A stretch of DNA of 64,000 nucleotides, from the NCBI RefSeq assembly GCF_030758755.1, contig NZ_CP132387.1, positions 1,860,001 through 1,924,000 on the forward strand, written 5' to 3'. Source of the stretch: Bartonella apihabitans. Lineage in GTDB: Bacteria > Pseudomonadota > Alphaproteobacteria > Rhizobiales > Rhizobiaceae. The position numbers were made by a program, and so were the translations under genes. Positions 49,067-59,076 of this stretch are shown one piece after another (position 1 is the first letter of the stretch; the number at the start of each line of letters is the position of its first letter). The notes under the pieces are model-generated. The model was not told where the DNA came from and ran no database searches. It saw nothing but the letters and a program-made list of their open reading frames with translations.

Positions 49067-50599
49067 TCATTCACCGGTAAATTTGGCGCCATCAACCGAG
49101 AAACCGCCATCCGGCAACATGTAAACGCCTGACAATTTCTTGGTTTTTACATAAATATTCTGCTTTTCACCGAGGAAAATCCACGGAGCATCTTCAAACA
49201 CCGTTTGCTGGACAATTTTATAAGCTTCCGCACGTTTTGTATCATCGGCCGTCTTTACCCCTTCGGCGAGAGCCTGATCGACCTTTTCATTTTTATAATA
49301 GGAGGTGTTATAGAGATTGGGCGGAAAGCTTTCGCTGGCAAAAAGCGGACGAAGACCATAATCGGCGTCACCCGTTGAAGCCGACCAGCCGCTATAAAGC
49401 AATTGCACATCGGATTTTTCAGGTGTCTCGGCACCCCAGACACGGTCGGCCTCCACACCGGCTTCAAGCGGCGTTACCGTAACCTTGACATTGACCTTGG
49501 CAAGTTCCTGTTGCAAAAACTGCATGGCACGAATAACGGCCGTGCTGTTTCTTGAAAAAACCTCTGTTTCAAAACCGTTTGCATAGCCTGCCTCGGTCAG
49601 CAATTGTTTGGCTTTTTCAGGGTTATATTCATATTGTCCGACATTGGTATAAAAGCGTAATAGCGGCGGAATCGACGATGTTGCCGGTTCACAATAACCG
49701 TTCAGGACAACCTTGCAGAAAGCTTCCTTGTTGACGGCATAGTTCAGGGCTTTACGAACCCTGATATCGTCAAAAGGTTTCTTCATGACATTCATCGACG
49801 TATAGAATTCATAGATCGACGGGGCTGTTGTTACGTCAAGCGTCGGTATTTTTTTGGCAACTTCAACAAGTTCGGAAGGAAAATCGGGAACAAATTGCAA
49901 TTCGCCTGCCTGCAACATGGCAAAACGGGCGCCACTTTCGGGAACCGAGCGGATGACAACGCCATCGACATCGGCAACTTTACCCCAATAATTTTCGTTC
50001 TTTGTTACCTCGAAAATATCACCGCTCCAGCTTTTGAATTTGAACGGTCCGGTTCCGACAGGATGACGGTCAATATCCTTGCCATATTTCTTGATTGCTG
50101 CCGGAGAAATCATCATTGTGCCGGGGTGGGCAAGCGAAGAAGGCAGCGCCCCATAAGGCTCTTTGAGATAAATTTTGATTGTATAATCATCGACAATGTC
50201 GACACGGTCGAGCATCGAGATCAACACCCGCCGCGACAATTTGTTTTCCGGATTGGCCAAACGGTCAAGATTGAATTTCACTGCCTCGGCGTTAAAATCC
50301 GTGCCATCATGGAATTTGACGCCTTTACGCAAATAAAAGGTAAATTCCTTGGCGTCGCTCGAGGCTTCATAACGTTCGGCGAGAAGCGGAATAATCTTGT
50401 AATCCTTGTCGAAACCCAACAGCCCCTGATAGACCGTGCGCAGCGATGTCATTGTCAATGTGTCATTGATATTGGTGGGGTCAAGTTTGGTGAGGTTGAA
50501 TTCGACACCGACAGCCAAAGGTTTGGCTTCTGCCCAAACCGGCATTGCTGCCAATACCGAAACCAGTCCGGCTGCAAAATATCGTTTAACAAGCTTCAT
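49067..50599 (-). CDS. gsiB: Glutathione/dipeptide-binding protein (GsiB type), first copy
   Basis: A 510-residue solute-binding family 5 protein; signal peptide MKLVKRYFAAGLVSVLAAMPVWAEA. It aligns with the second copy end to end, with long identical blocks such as INDTLTMTSLRT and CEPATS(S/P)IPPLL. Its ATG lies inside the end of the ATPase gene (14-nt overlap), and its ribosome site GGAGAGG is strong. Two binding proteins for one importer suggest a broadened substrate range. Confidence 0.9.
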   Translation of the reverse strand: MKLVKRYFAAGLVSVLAAMPVWAEAKPLAVGVEFNLTKLDPTNINDTLTMTSLRTVYQGLLGFDKDYKIIPLLAERYEASSDAKEFTFYLRKGVKFHDGTDFNAEAVKFNLDRLANPENKLSRRVLISMLDRVDIVDDYTIKIYLKEPYGALPSSLAHPGTMMISPAAIKKYGKDIDRHPVGTGPFKFKSWSGDIFEVTKNENYWGKVADVDGVVIRSVPESGARFAMLQAGELQFVPDFPSELVEVAKKIPTLDVTTAPSIYEFYTSMNVMKKPFDDIRVRKALNYAVNKEAFCKVVLNGYCEPATSSIPPLLRFYTNVGQYEYNPEKAKQLLTEAGYANGFETEVFSRNSTAVIRAMQFLQQELAKVNVKVTVTPLEAGVEADRVWGAETPEKSDVQLLYSGWSASTGDADYGLRPLFASESFPPNLYNTSYYKNEKVDQALAEGVKTADDTKRAEAYKIVQQTVFEDAPWIFLGEKQNIYVKTKKLSGVYMLPDGGFSVDGAKFTGE

Positions 50600-52495
50600 T
50601 TTCCCTCTCCTTCAAAAACAGACCCGATTGTTCAACGCGTTCAAAAATGCCCACCGGATGACAGGCAACAAAATGTTCCGGCTCTACTTCAATGAGCGGC
50701 TCGACCAAAGGTTCATCACCCGGTGTCCGTACAGGGCTTGGCACTTCCCCTTCAATGAGCGGCCGCTCGATAAAACGGCGCGCCGGATCGGCTATCGGTA
50801 CGGCGGCAAGCAGACGCTGCGTATAAGGGTGAAGCGGATGATTGAACACTGCCTGCCTTCACCGATTTCGACAATCTGGCCAAGATACATCACCGCCACA
50901 CGGTGACTGATACGCTCCACCACAGCCATATCATGGCTGATAAAAAGATAGGATAGACCCAATTTTCTTTGCAAGTCCATCAATAGATTGACGATTTGCG
51001 CCTGAATGGAAACATCAAGGGCTGCCACTGCCTCGTCGGCAATGAGAAGTTCCGGCCCGCAAGCCAATGCGCGGGCAATACACAGGCGCTGGCGCTGACC
51101 GCCAGAAAATTCATGCGGGTAACGGCGCGCCACATGTGGCGGAAGGCCAACAGCCTGCAACAATTCCTGAACGCGCTCGTCAACCTTGTTTGAGGGAACA
51201 AGTTTATGCGTCAACAAAGGTTCGGCAATCGAAAAGCCGACAGTCAAGCGTGGATCAAGCGAAGCAAACGGATCCTGAAACACATATTGGATGTTCTGGC
51301 GTATCTTGTGGCGCTCGGCATTATCCATTTTTAAAATGTCGCGCCCGTGAAGCAGGATTTCACCGCTCCTCGGTTCGGTCAATTGCATGATCGTGCGCCC
51401 GACAGTGGATTTGCCGCAACCGCTTTCACCAACAAGTGCCAGTGTTTCACCCGCTTTAATGGAAAAGCTCACTTGTTCTGCGGCATGAACCCGCCCTGTC
51501 ACTTTGCCGAAAAAGTTCTTTTTGACATCGTAACGGGTTACGAGTTTCTTGACATCAAGCACAACATCATCAAGCTTCACTGTATCCTGCGGTAGTGCTT
51601 CGACCTTATCTTTACCGGGTGAGCGTATATCAAAAGGACGCGGCAATTTTTCGTTGGCAAGTGCACCGAGTTGCGGAACTGCGGCAAGTAAAGCTTGCGT
51701 ATAAGGTGCTTGCGGGTGCTTGAAAATTTCGTTCGACGTGCCTTCTTCGATCTTGTCGCCACGGCACATCACAAGCACACGGTCGGCAACCTCGGCAACG
51801 ACCCCCATATCATGGGTGATAAAGACCACGCCCATGCCAAGCTCGTCCTGCAACATGCGGATAAGGCGCAAAATTTGCGCCTGAATTGTCACATCAAGAG
51901 CAGTTGTCGGTTCGTCGGCAATAAGAAGTTGCGGACGACAGGCAAGTGCCATCGCAATCATCACCCTTTGGCGCATACCGCCGGAAAGCTGGTGCGGGTG
52001 GCGATCAAGGAGCCCCTTGGCATCGGGAATACGCACTTTTTCAAGCATGGCAAGCGCTTCCTGACGCACTTCCTTGTGTGTGCCCCCCTGATGAAGGCGG
52101 ATCGCCTCGCCAATCTGGTCACCAATGGTGAAGACAGGATTGAGCGATGTCATCGGTTCCTGAAAAATCATCGCAATATTTTTGCCGCGAACGCTATTCA
52201 TTTGCGATTGGGTAAGCTTTGTAAGATCGCGCACAGCACTCTTGTCATTGAAGAGCACCTCGCCGGAAGAAATTTTACCACCACCGAATTCGATAAGACG
52301 CATAATGGAGAGCGACGTCACCGATTTTCCGGAGCCGCTTTCGCCCACGATCGCCAATGTTTCGCCAGCATTGACCGAAAAATCAAGCGACTTCACCGCA
52401 CGGAAATTGCCGTCTTCGGTTTTGAAATCGACATCAAGGCCTTTTACGTTTAATAGCGGTGCATCCAAATTGACCAACCTCTTTTCTTCCGACAT
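50586..52495 (-). pseudogene. gsiA: Glutathione/dipeptide ABC transporter dual ATP-binding protein (GsiA type), frame-broken near the C-terminus
   Basis: About 636 residues with two complete ABC cassettes. First: Walker A GESGSGKS, signature LSGGMRQR, Walker [13 protein letters not shown]. Second: [29 protein letters not shown]; the second Walker B has DEAV instead of DEPT, as in many GsiA proteins. The frame changes at about 50852-50858; one missing base joins QIVEIGEG to [20 protein letters not shown], the usual OppD/OppF-type C-terminal region. ATG at 52495 is preferred to the TTG at 52558 because of GGAAAGCGG. If the break is real, both cassettes would stay intact and only the last 85 residues would be lost. 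Confidence 0.88.
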
Positions 52496-52906
52496 TTCAA
52501 CCGCTTTCCGGAACGCGTTTGAAAAAGCTAACTCCACCCGCTTTTTTAACGTACTCAAAATTCAACGAAAGGTTTTTTCTCAAATTCTTTCTACCCACTA
52601 TGGTTGTTTTAGGCAAAACCAAGGACAGAGCGACCCATTGTCATGGACAACGCCTTTAAACTGTCTTGCTATGAAACAATCACCAGACTCTTGTTGTCTT
52701 GACCCTTCGGACACAAGAAAAGATTGCTCACAATTAAAAATGCCGCCGAATATATCTTTTCACGGCGCATTCCTGCTTTACCTTTTTTTAAAACCGTCAA
52801 AGCCGGTTTTATTCACTAAATCGTGCTTGTCGTTCAAGTGTTTTTTTCAAAAACTTTTAAAACTGGCATATAAATTGCTTAAATGCCCGTTATTTTCCTT
52901 TAAAAA
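52496..52906. other. Spacer between the P1 peptidase gene and gsiA
   Basis: About 410 bp on the minus-strand path from the peptidase to gsiA. No gene is seen. The stretch at 52570-52900 holds T-rich runs after the peptidase stop and presumably the gsi promoter; no exact boxes could be assigned. Confidence 0.45.
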
Positions 52907-53983
52907 TCAGTCTGTTGAGGCACTGTTGATAAGTGTGGCAAGCGAGGTAAAATGCGAAGGTTTCATGGTTGCGGCATTAACGCCAGACATATCAGGCGCC
53001 ATCCATAAAGACCGCAAAATGCTTTCTTCGGTTGCTTCTATGACCGCCTCGAACATGGGCGAGAGGGCGCGATCGTCAATATGGGGAACATCAACTATGT
53101 GCGATTCTTCTTCCTTGTGACGAAGTTCTTTGGCTGTGGAAAAAGCAAGGGCAAAATCGCCCGAGCCATTGCTCAACGCCGCTCCACTTTTGGAGAGCCC
53201 CCCGAATGTCCGGTTGGCCAACCGCTTCAATTGTCTTGAATCAAGCGGTGCATCGGTTGCAACAATCATAATAATCGACCCGTCTTTATCGGCACTCGGT
53301 ACGGGATAATTTATGTCGCTTTTTTCGAGAATTCCAAGATGTCCGCCAAAATTCGACTGCACAAGAATACCGATTGTATAGGTTTTGTCACCCATTTCGA
53401 TAAGACGTGACGCCGTGCCGATACCGCCTTTAAGACCGAAGGCCACTGTGCCGGTACCTGCACCCACTGCCCCTTCGTCAAAACGGCCGGTTTGGGCAAT
53501 TTTCAAAGCTTCGAGCATTTCATCAAAGCTCGGGCGCAAAGCCCGTATATTATTCAGCCGTGAATCATTGGTTTCCCCGACAACAGCATTAATGGAGGTT
53601 GCTTTTTCATTACCCTTTTCATGCAAAGTGTAATAAATCAGTGCTTCAATCGCGCGACCTGTTGCAAGCGTATTGGTGAGCAAGATCGGTGTTTCAAGCT
53701 CGCCAAGTTCTTCCACCTGAACGGAGCCCGCAAATTTTCCATAACCGTTAAATGCACTGAAACCGGCCGGTATTTTGTTTTGAAAAATATTGTCGGAATG
53801 AGGCACAATTACTGTTACGCCGGTGCGGGTTGCGTCCCCTTCCTTGATCGTGACATGGCCTACTTTGACACCGGCAACATCTGTCAATGCATTGAGCGGA
53901 CCACTTTTATAATGACGGGTCACATAATGTTCCGGCAAAGGTTTCGAACAATCATTTTGGAACGACAATGCTAACCCTTTCAT
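52907..53983 (-). CDS. P1-family aminopeptidase (DmpA/BapA type)
   Basis: A 358-residue Ntn-fold peptidase precursor. In the family the chain cuts itself before the nucleophilic serine; here that is Gly273-Ser274 in LSNGSGDFALAFST. Other marks: NALTDVAGVKVGH (31-43), TGVTVI, AGSVQVEELG, ETNDSRLNN, GAVGAGTGTVAFGLKGGIG. Such enzymes release N-terminal D-, L- or beta-amino acids from short peptides. It lies upstream of the peptide/glutathione importer on the same strand, and a D-aminopeptidase and an isoaspartyl peptidase lie at the other end, so the group forms a peptide-scavenging set. Confidence 0.9.
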   Translation of the reverse strand: MKGLALSFQNDCSKPLPEHYVTRHYKSGPLNALTDVAGVKVGHVTIKEGDATRTGVTVIVPHSDNIFQNKIPAGFSAFNGYGKFAGSVQVEELGELETPILLTNTLATGRAIEALIYYTLHEKGNEKATSINAVVGETNDSRLNNIRALRPSFDEMLEALKIAQTGRFDEGAVGAGTGTVAFGLKGGIGTASRLIEMGDKTYTIGILVQSNFGGHLGILEKSDINYPVPSADKDGSIIMIVATDAPLDSRQLKRLANRTFGGLSKSGAALSNGSGDFALAFSTAKELRHKEEESHIVDVPHIDDRALSPMFEAVIEATEESILRSLWMAPDMSGVNAATMKPSHFTSLATLINSASTD

Positions 53984-54014
53984 TTTTTCTTTCAGGCATG
54001 AGAACCCGAAAGAT

Positions 54015-54245
54015 TTACGAATTATATAACAATTTCAACGACGAGTGAGCGTAAACATTATCCCGCGTCGCGTCCGGCTTTCTCGCAGTCACGAGATAAT
54101 CAATATCTTTCAAGGGTGCAACGGCGAATGTACCCTGTTTTTCGAATTTTGAATAATCGGCAAGAACGATTAGCTTTTCTCGAGTTTGCAATCATAGCGC
54201 GCGGATTCAATCAGTGCCCGATAAAAATATCGGCAACATTGCTTG
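54015..54245 (-). pseudogene. Remnant of a DeoR-family regulator (C-terminal sensor part)
   Basis: Reading the minus strand, the fragments ADIFIG, ALIESARYDCK and KLIVLADYSKFEKQGTFAVAPLKDIDYLVTARKPDA can be lined up with the last part of a DeoR-type sensor domain (the 'LADxSKF' block). They occur in three frames, so at least two small indels are present, and the HTH part is missing altogether. The end is TAA at 54015. Unlike the other frame-broken genes, this one is truncated as well and is truly dead. It lies next to the P1 peptidase gene that it may once have regulated. Confidence 0.7.
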
Positions 54246-54270
54246 AATTTTAACCAATCAACATTCTTGA

Positions 54271-54326
54271 AGAAAACCGGCCTCTTTCAGCACGTTTGTT
54301 TCACGTGCCAAACCGGCAGGTTTTCT
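54271..54326. other. Long nested inverted repeat
   Basis: The outer arms AGAAAACC and GGTTTTCT enclose an inner stem GCACGT/ACGTGC. It lies between the DeoR remnant and the biotin carboxylase stop and may end the carboxylase transcript, though it lacks a clear U-tract. Confidence 0.4.
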
Positions 54327-54395
54327 GTTCTTGGCTTCTCCGGTTTAAAAACGGTTTTAAATTCCCGATGGCGATTTTTTTAAAGCGTCCGATTT

Positions 54396-56143
54396 CTAGC
54401 GGATACGGGCAATCACTTCCCCGACATTGGCGATACTGCCAGCCGGTTTTACAATTTCCAATTTGCCGCTTGTTTCTGCAACAATATTGGTTTCCATCTT
54501 CATGGCTTCCATAACGGCTAAAGTCGAACCTTCTTCGACTTTTTCCCCGTCCTCAACGAGCCAGGCTTTGATCGTTCCGGGAATGGGTGCAGCAATGTCA
54601 CCAGCGCCCTTATCGGCCTTCACTTGTTTTCCACCTTCGGAACGCGGATTTTGTGCTCCATTGAGTGCACTTCCCGCGCTATTCATAAGTTTCAAAAGGC
54701 TTAACGGCAGGCCGAGTTCGACACGTTTTCCGTCAATTTCGACATCAAAACGCTCGATCTGCGGGTCAATTTTATCGCCTTTGGTTTCCATAGCCAGTTT
54801 TTCGGCAAAATCGGTCTCGATCCAGCGTGTATAAACTTTAAAGCCGTTTTCTCCAATAAAATCCGGATGTTGAATAACAAGCCGGTCAAACGGCAAGACG
54901 GTTGCAACCCCTTCAATTTCAAATTCGCTCAAAGCCCGTGCAGCACGTTTTAACGCTTCTTCGCGTGTTCTTCCGGTAATAATCAATTTTGCAATCATCG
55001 AGTCAAATTGCGGGGCAACAATGCCGCCTTCTACCACACCGCTATCAAGCCGCACACCGGCAAGTGAGGGAGGCGAAAACTTTGTAATTTTTCCAGGGCA
55101 CGGCAAAAATCCACGCCCGACATCCTCGGCATTGATACGAAATTCGATTGCGTGGCCGACGGGTGAAGGCGTTTTATCAATTGTCAAAGGTAAACCTTCG
55201 GCAATACGGAATTGTTCAACAACGACATCAATCCCGCTTGTTTCTTCTGTGACGGGATGCTCGACCTGCAATCTCGTATTGACTTCAAGAAACGAAACAA
55301 CGTCATTGCGCCCCAACAGGAATTCGACAGTCCCGACGCCGCTATAATTGACATGGCGGCAAATATTTGTAGCAGCTTCTCTCAAACGTTTTTCAACTAC
55401 CTCGGAAATAAAAGGTGCCGGTGCTTCCTCGACAAGCTTCTGGTTACGCCTTTGTAATGAACAATCGCGGGTTCCAAGCACCACGACATGCCCCAGTTTG
55501 TCGGCAATCACCTGCGCTTCGACATGACGGGGGCGATCAAGAAATTGTTCGACATAACATTCGCCACGACCAAAAGCCTGAACCGCTTCACGGACAGCCG
55601 ATTGGAAAAGCTCTTCTGCCTCTTCCCGTTTCCATACAACTTTCATGCCGCGCCCGCCGCCACCATGCGCTGCCTTGATTGCAACGGGAAAGCCATATTG
55701 TTCGGCAAAAGCGATAACATCCTTGCCACTTGTAATCATACCGTTGCTACCGGCAACAAGCGGTGCGCCCACCTCTTTTGCAACTGCACGGGCTTTAAGC
55801 TTGTCGCCCAAAAGATCGATCACGTCCGGATCCGGCCGATCCAGATAAGACCTGCATCAATTACTGCTTTGGCAAATTCGGCACTTTCCGACAAAAAGCC
55901 ATAGCCCGGATGAATGGCATCAGCCCCCGAACGTTTGGCAATAGCAATAATTTTGTTGCCATCAAGATAGGTTTCTTCCGGCCGATTACCGTTGAGGCTA
56001 TAAGCCTCGTCGGCTTCTTTGACAAAAAGCGCCGAACTATCGATATCGGCATAAATTGCAACCGAAGAAACACCATAATCGCGTGCTGCACGAATAATGC
56101 GCAATGCAATTTCTCCGCGATTGGCAATCAGTATTTTTTTCAT
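54396..56143 (-). pseudogene. Biotin carboxylase with C-terminal biotin carrier domain, frame-broken
   Basis: About 582 residues. First frame: [34 protein letters not shown]. Second frame: ATP-grasp core KAAHGGGGRGMK, RDCSLQRRNQKLVEE, EFLLGRNDVVSFLEVNTRLQVEH, then a biotinyl domain with the modified lysine in VMEAMKMET near the end. The frame changes at about 55832-55837; one missing C restores [16 protein letters not shown]. It is the third gene after pxpA and pxpBC. The carboxyltransferase-like PxpBC next to it suggests a complete biotin-dependent carboxylase of the urea-carboxylase type; otherwise it could be an alpha subunit of an acyl-CoA carboxylase, but no beta subunit is present here. 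Confidence 0.88.
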
Positions 56144-56260
56144 GAACGTCCCCATCACTGTGAATTTATAATTTCCTCAAATCAAGCCTGCGCTCTTGTT
56201 TCCTACCAAAAACGGCTTTTCGCCTTTATGTTTTCCGGTTCTTGCTATTTCCGTTCGATT

Positions 56261-58063
56261 TCATGGTTTTATTGAATTTTTATTGGCACCGCTCTTCAAG
56301 CTTTTCTGCTCGCTGTCATAAAAATTTCTGACAGCGCGAAACTTGATAAAGGCCCCTATCGGAATTTGTGCCGCAAGGTCGATCTGGTCTTCAACAAGAT
56401 TGGCAATAACCGGATAACCGCCGGTAACAGGCCGATCACGCAAAAACAAAACCGGTTCGCCATTTGCAGGAACTTCTATTGCCCCCGTTACTGTGCCTTC
56501 ACTCGGCAATTCATCGCTTCGCGAACGCTCAAGACGGGCGTCACTTTGTAATCTTATGCCAATTCTGTTGGAAGCTGCCGTCACTTGCCACGGTTTTTCA
56601 AGAAACATCGCAATTGATTGCTCTGTAAACCAGTCGGTCCGTGGCCCCATGACCACATCAAGCACCACATTATCGCCCGCTTCCGGCAAGACGTAAGGAT
56701 CATCAAGCGACAATAAAACCGGCTGCAAAGGGCTATCATTGTCTATAAAGATCTTGTCACCTGCCACGAGCGGTTTCGGCCCCAAATTGGAAAGACTGTC
56801 AAAAGACGCACTTTTTAAAACCGGTTCAACTTTAAAACCGCCACGCAAAGCCATATAACTGCGAAAGCCTGCCAAGGGTGCCCCAAGAATGATTTCATCG
56901 CCTGTATCAATGGCGAGCGGTGTGTTTTTTTCAAAAACAAAAACTGTGCCTTTTGCTGTTTTGACAGTAATTGGCAGGTTCGCACCGGTAAAAGCAATAA
57001 CCGATGGTTGCAATGCTTTTAAACGCGCATTCCCATAGGTGAATTCCAGCACCGGTTGTTCAAGAGAATTGCCGACAAGCCGGTTGGCATTCTCCATTGC
57101 TTTCTGGTCAAGTGCCCCTGAAGGGGAAAGCCCTTGAGAAGATTGGAACAAGCGCCCACGATCCTGAAATGCAACCGGCATTAATGTTGTTAGCAATTTG
57201 AAAACTGCATCTTCTTCAGGCGTTAAGCTCTTTTTAGGAACAAAAATTCCGGCGTTGTCATGACTGCCTGCTTTCCCGTTGACCGATGCTTTCGCGCTTC
57301 CTGACGCTTCGATTTCATGACCCGTTTTTGCTAAACCGGCCCCGTCATTTCGGGATAAGGAAAAGCTTGTCGTCCCTTTGGAACGAGCCGAATAATCTTT
57401 CGTCACATCGACAAAATGCACTCTGTCACCGGGTTTTAAAAGTGAAGGCGGGTCGCGGTCGAGATCAAACATTTTAACATCTGTCCGCCCGATCAATTGC
57501 CAGCCACCGGGGCTCGGTTGCGGATAGACACCACCGAATTTCCCAGCAAGTGCCACGGAACCGGCAGGAATAGATTTTCGTGGTGACGCACGCCTTGGAA
57601 CATTAAAAAGTGGATCGCCGCCCGTCAAATAGGCAAAACCGGGAGCAAAGCCACAAAAAGCAACCTGATAATGACTTTCCGTATGGCGACGGATAATTTC
57701 TTCACGGTCAATTTTTAAAAGAGCGGCAACGTCGTCGAGATCTTCCCCGTCATAGACAACCGGTATCTCGACAAGTTTGCCGCTTTTTTGTTGGCCTTTT
57801 TCAAGTTTCAATCCCGCAATTTTTGTTTCCAACGTGTTTTCATCTGCAAGCAAGGGGTCAAAAGTGACAAGCAAAGTCCGCGCTGCCGGAATAATTTCGA
57901 CAATAGCTTGAAGATTTTCTTGGCCCTGAAAATTTTCTTGATCTTGCTGATTTTTCTGGCCGCGCCGGATTTCTTGCTGCAAGCGGTCAAACAAAGCCAA
58001 TGTTTCTTCAAGATCGGCAAGCTCGATCAGAAAAGCCGAATTATTGACACCGAGAAAGCGCAT
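56261..58063 (-). CDS. pxpBC: Fused 5-oxoprolinase subunits PxpB-PxpC (KipI-KipA type)
   Basis: A 600-residue fusion of two subunits that are separate in most bacteria. The PxpB part covers residues about 1-225, with QVAFCGFAPGFAYLTGGDP, VPRRASPRKSIPAGSVALAG and GVYPQPSPGGWQLIGRT. The PxpC part follows from about 290, with MPVAFQDRGRLF, GLSPSGALDQKAMENANRLVGN and LEFTYGNARL. PxpABC hydrolyses 5-oxoproline to glutamate with ATP. Both subunits are homologous to the carboxyltransferase domain of urea carboxylase. A Gln/Asn-rich insertion lies near residues 33-53. It starts 17 nt after pxpA. Confidence 0.9.
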   Translation of the reverse strand: MRFLGVNNSAFLIELADLEETLALFDRLQQEIRRGQKNQQDQENFQGQENLQAIVEIIPAARTLLVTFDPLLADENTLETKIAGLKLEKGQQKSGKLVEIPVVYDGEDLDDVAALLKIDREEIIRRHTESHYQVAFCGFAPGFAYLTGGDPLFNVPRRASPRKSIPAGSVALAGKFGGVYPQPSPGGWQLIGRTDVKMFDLDRDPPSLLKPGDRVHFVDVTKDYSARSKGTTSFSLSRNDGAGLAKTGHEIEASGSAKASVNGKAGSHDNAGIFVPKKSLTPEEDAVFKLLTTLMPVAFQDRGRLFQSSQGLSPSGALDQKAMENANRLVGNSLEQPVLEFTYGNARLKALQPSVIAFTGANLPITVKTAKGTVFVFEKNTPLAIDTGDEIILGAPLAGFRSYMALRGGFKVEPVLKSASFDSLSNLGPKPLVAGDKIFIDNDSPLQPVLLSLDDPYVLPEAGDNVVLDVVMGPRTDWFTEQSIAMFLEKPWQVTAASNRIGIRLQSDARLERSRSDELPSEGTVTGAIEVPANGEPVLFLRDRPVTGGYPVIANLVEDQIDLAAQIPIGAFIKFRAVRNFYDSEQKSLKSGANKNSIKP

Positions 58064-58080
58064 GGGAAAAAGACACTCCC

Positions 58081-58842
58081 TCAGTCAACAAATGGCTTTA
58101 AAGAAACTCCGGCTTTTTCAAGACCGGCTTTGACAGCTTTGGCCATTAAAACGGCACTCGGGCTGTCGCCATGGAGGCAAATCGACTGTGCATCAAGGCT
58201 AATCTCTTTGCCATCAATCGCGGTAATTTTGCCTGTCTCGACAAATTTTACCATGCGTTCGGCAACGACAGCGGGGTCACTCAGCACAGCACCTTTTTCG
58301 CGGCGGGATAGAAGTGTCCCATCGCTCTTATAGGCACGGTCGGCAAAAGCTTCTGCTACCACAACAAGTCCGGCTTCACGCGCAAAAGGAATAAGCGCCG
58401 AGCCTGCCAAGGCCATAAGGGTGAGCGACGGCTCGACCGCTTTGATCGCATTGATAACGGCTTTCGCCTGACGCATATCATGGGCGATTGTGTTATAGAG
58501 TGCACCATGGGGCTTCACATAGACAACTTTGGTTCCTGCCGCTTTGGCAAGCCCCATGAGCGCCCCGATCTGATAAATGGCGTCGCCCGTCAATTCACTA
58601 TCGGTCGGGGCCGATATTGCGGCGCCGAAGCCTACAAGGTCACGATAGCCGATATGGGCACCAACGCGCACATTATTCTTTTTGGCCGCCTCGAGTGTGC
58701 GTAAAATACCGGCAGGGTCACCAGCATGAAAACCGCAAGCAACATTGGCACTGGTAACAATAGACAACATTTCGCTATCTTCGCCCATTTTCCAGGGACC
58801 GAAACTTTCACCCAGATCACTGTTCAAATCGATCGACTTCAT
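58081..58842 (-). CDS. pxpA: 5-oxoprolinase subunit PxpA (LamB/YcsF family)
   Basis: A 253-residue protein with [18 protein letters not shown] at the start, [29 protein letters not shown] and VKPHGALYN, all typical of the LamB/YcsF family. It binds 5-oxoproline and, with PxpBC, cleaves it. First gene of a three-gene minus-strand operon, divergent from a GntR-family regulator 234 bp away that is the likely controller. Ribosome site GGGGAGG before the ATG. Confidence 0.93.
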   Translation of the reverse strand: MKSIDLNSDLGESFGPWKMGEDSEMLSIVTSANVACGFHAGDPAGILRTLEAAKKNNVRVGAHIGYRDLVGFGAAISAPTDSELTGDAIYQIGALMGLAKAAGTKVVYVKPHGALYNTIAHDMRQAKAVINAIKAVEPSLTLMALAGSALIPFAREAGLVVVAEAFADRAYKSDGTLLSRREKGAVLSDPAVVAERMVKFVETGKITAIDGKEISLDAQSICLHGDSPSAVLMAKAVKAGLEKAGVSLKPFVD

Positions 58843-58885
58843 ATGAACCTCCCCTTTTCGAATATAAATTATTGGCTGCTTTTAA

Positions 58886-58898
58886 ATTGTTGAACAAT
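58886..58898. promoter_or_regulatory. Candidate GntR/FCD operator
   Basis: The palindrome ATTGTT-G-AACAAT lies 44 bp upstream of pxpA, on the path to the divergent GntR gene. Its core GT-N3-AC fits the half-site pattern known for FCD-type GntR regulators (N-GT-Nx-AC-N). Confidence 0.55.
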
Positions 58899-59076
58899 CT
58901 AACTTTGATTGTCAGGCATTGCAATCATCTTCTTTCTCAAATAAACTTGTAAATATATTTGGAGGATATTGAAACGGAGAGGTTTTCGGCTTTGCATTTT
59001 GTTTCCAATTATCTTTGTGCCAAAGACTCCGTAATTTATATCGACGGAACCGACAACCAAGGGGGCAAACGGTCGG

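Noticed and set aside
49895..52453. Plus-strand frames opposite the GsiB and GsiA genes
   Set aside because: Shadows; the minus strand carries conserved transporter motifs throughout.
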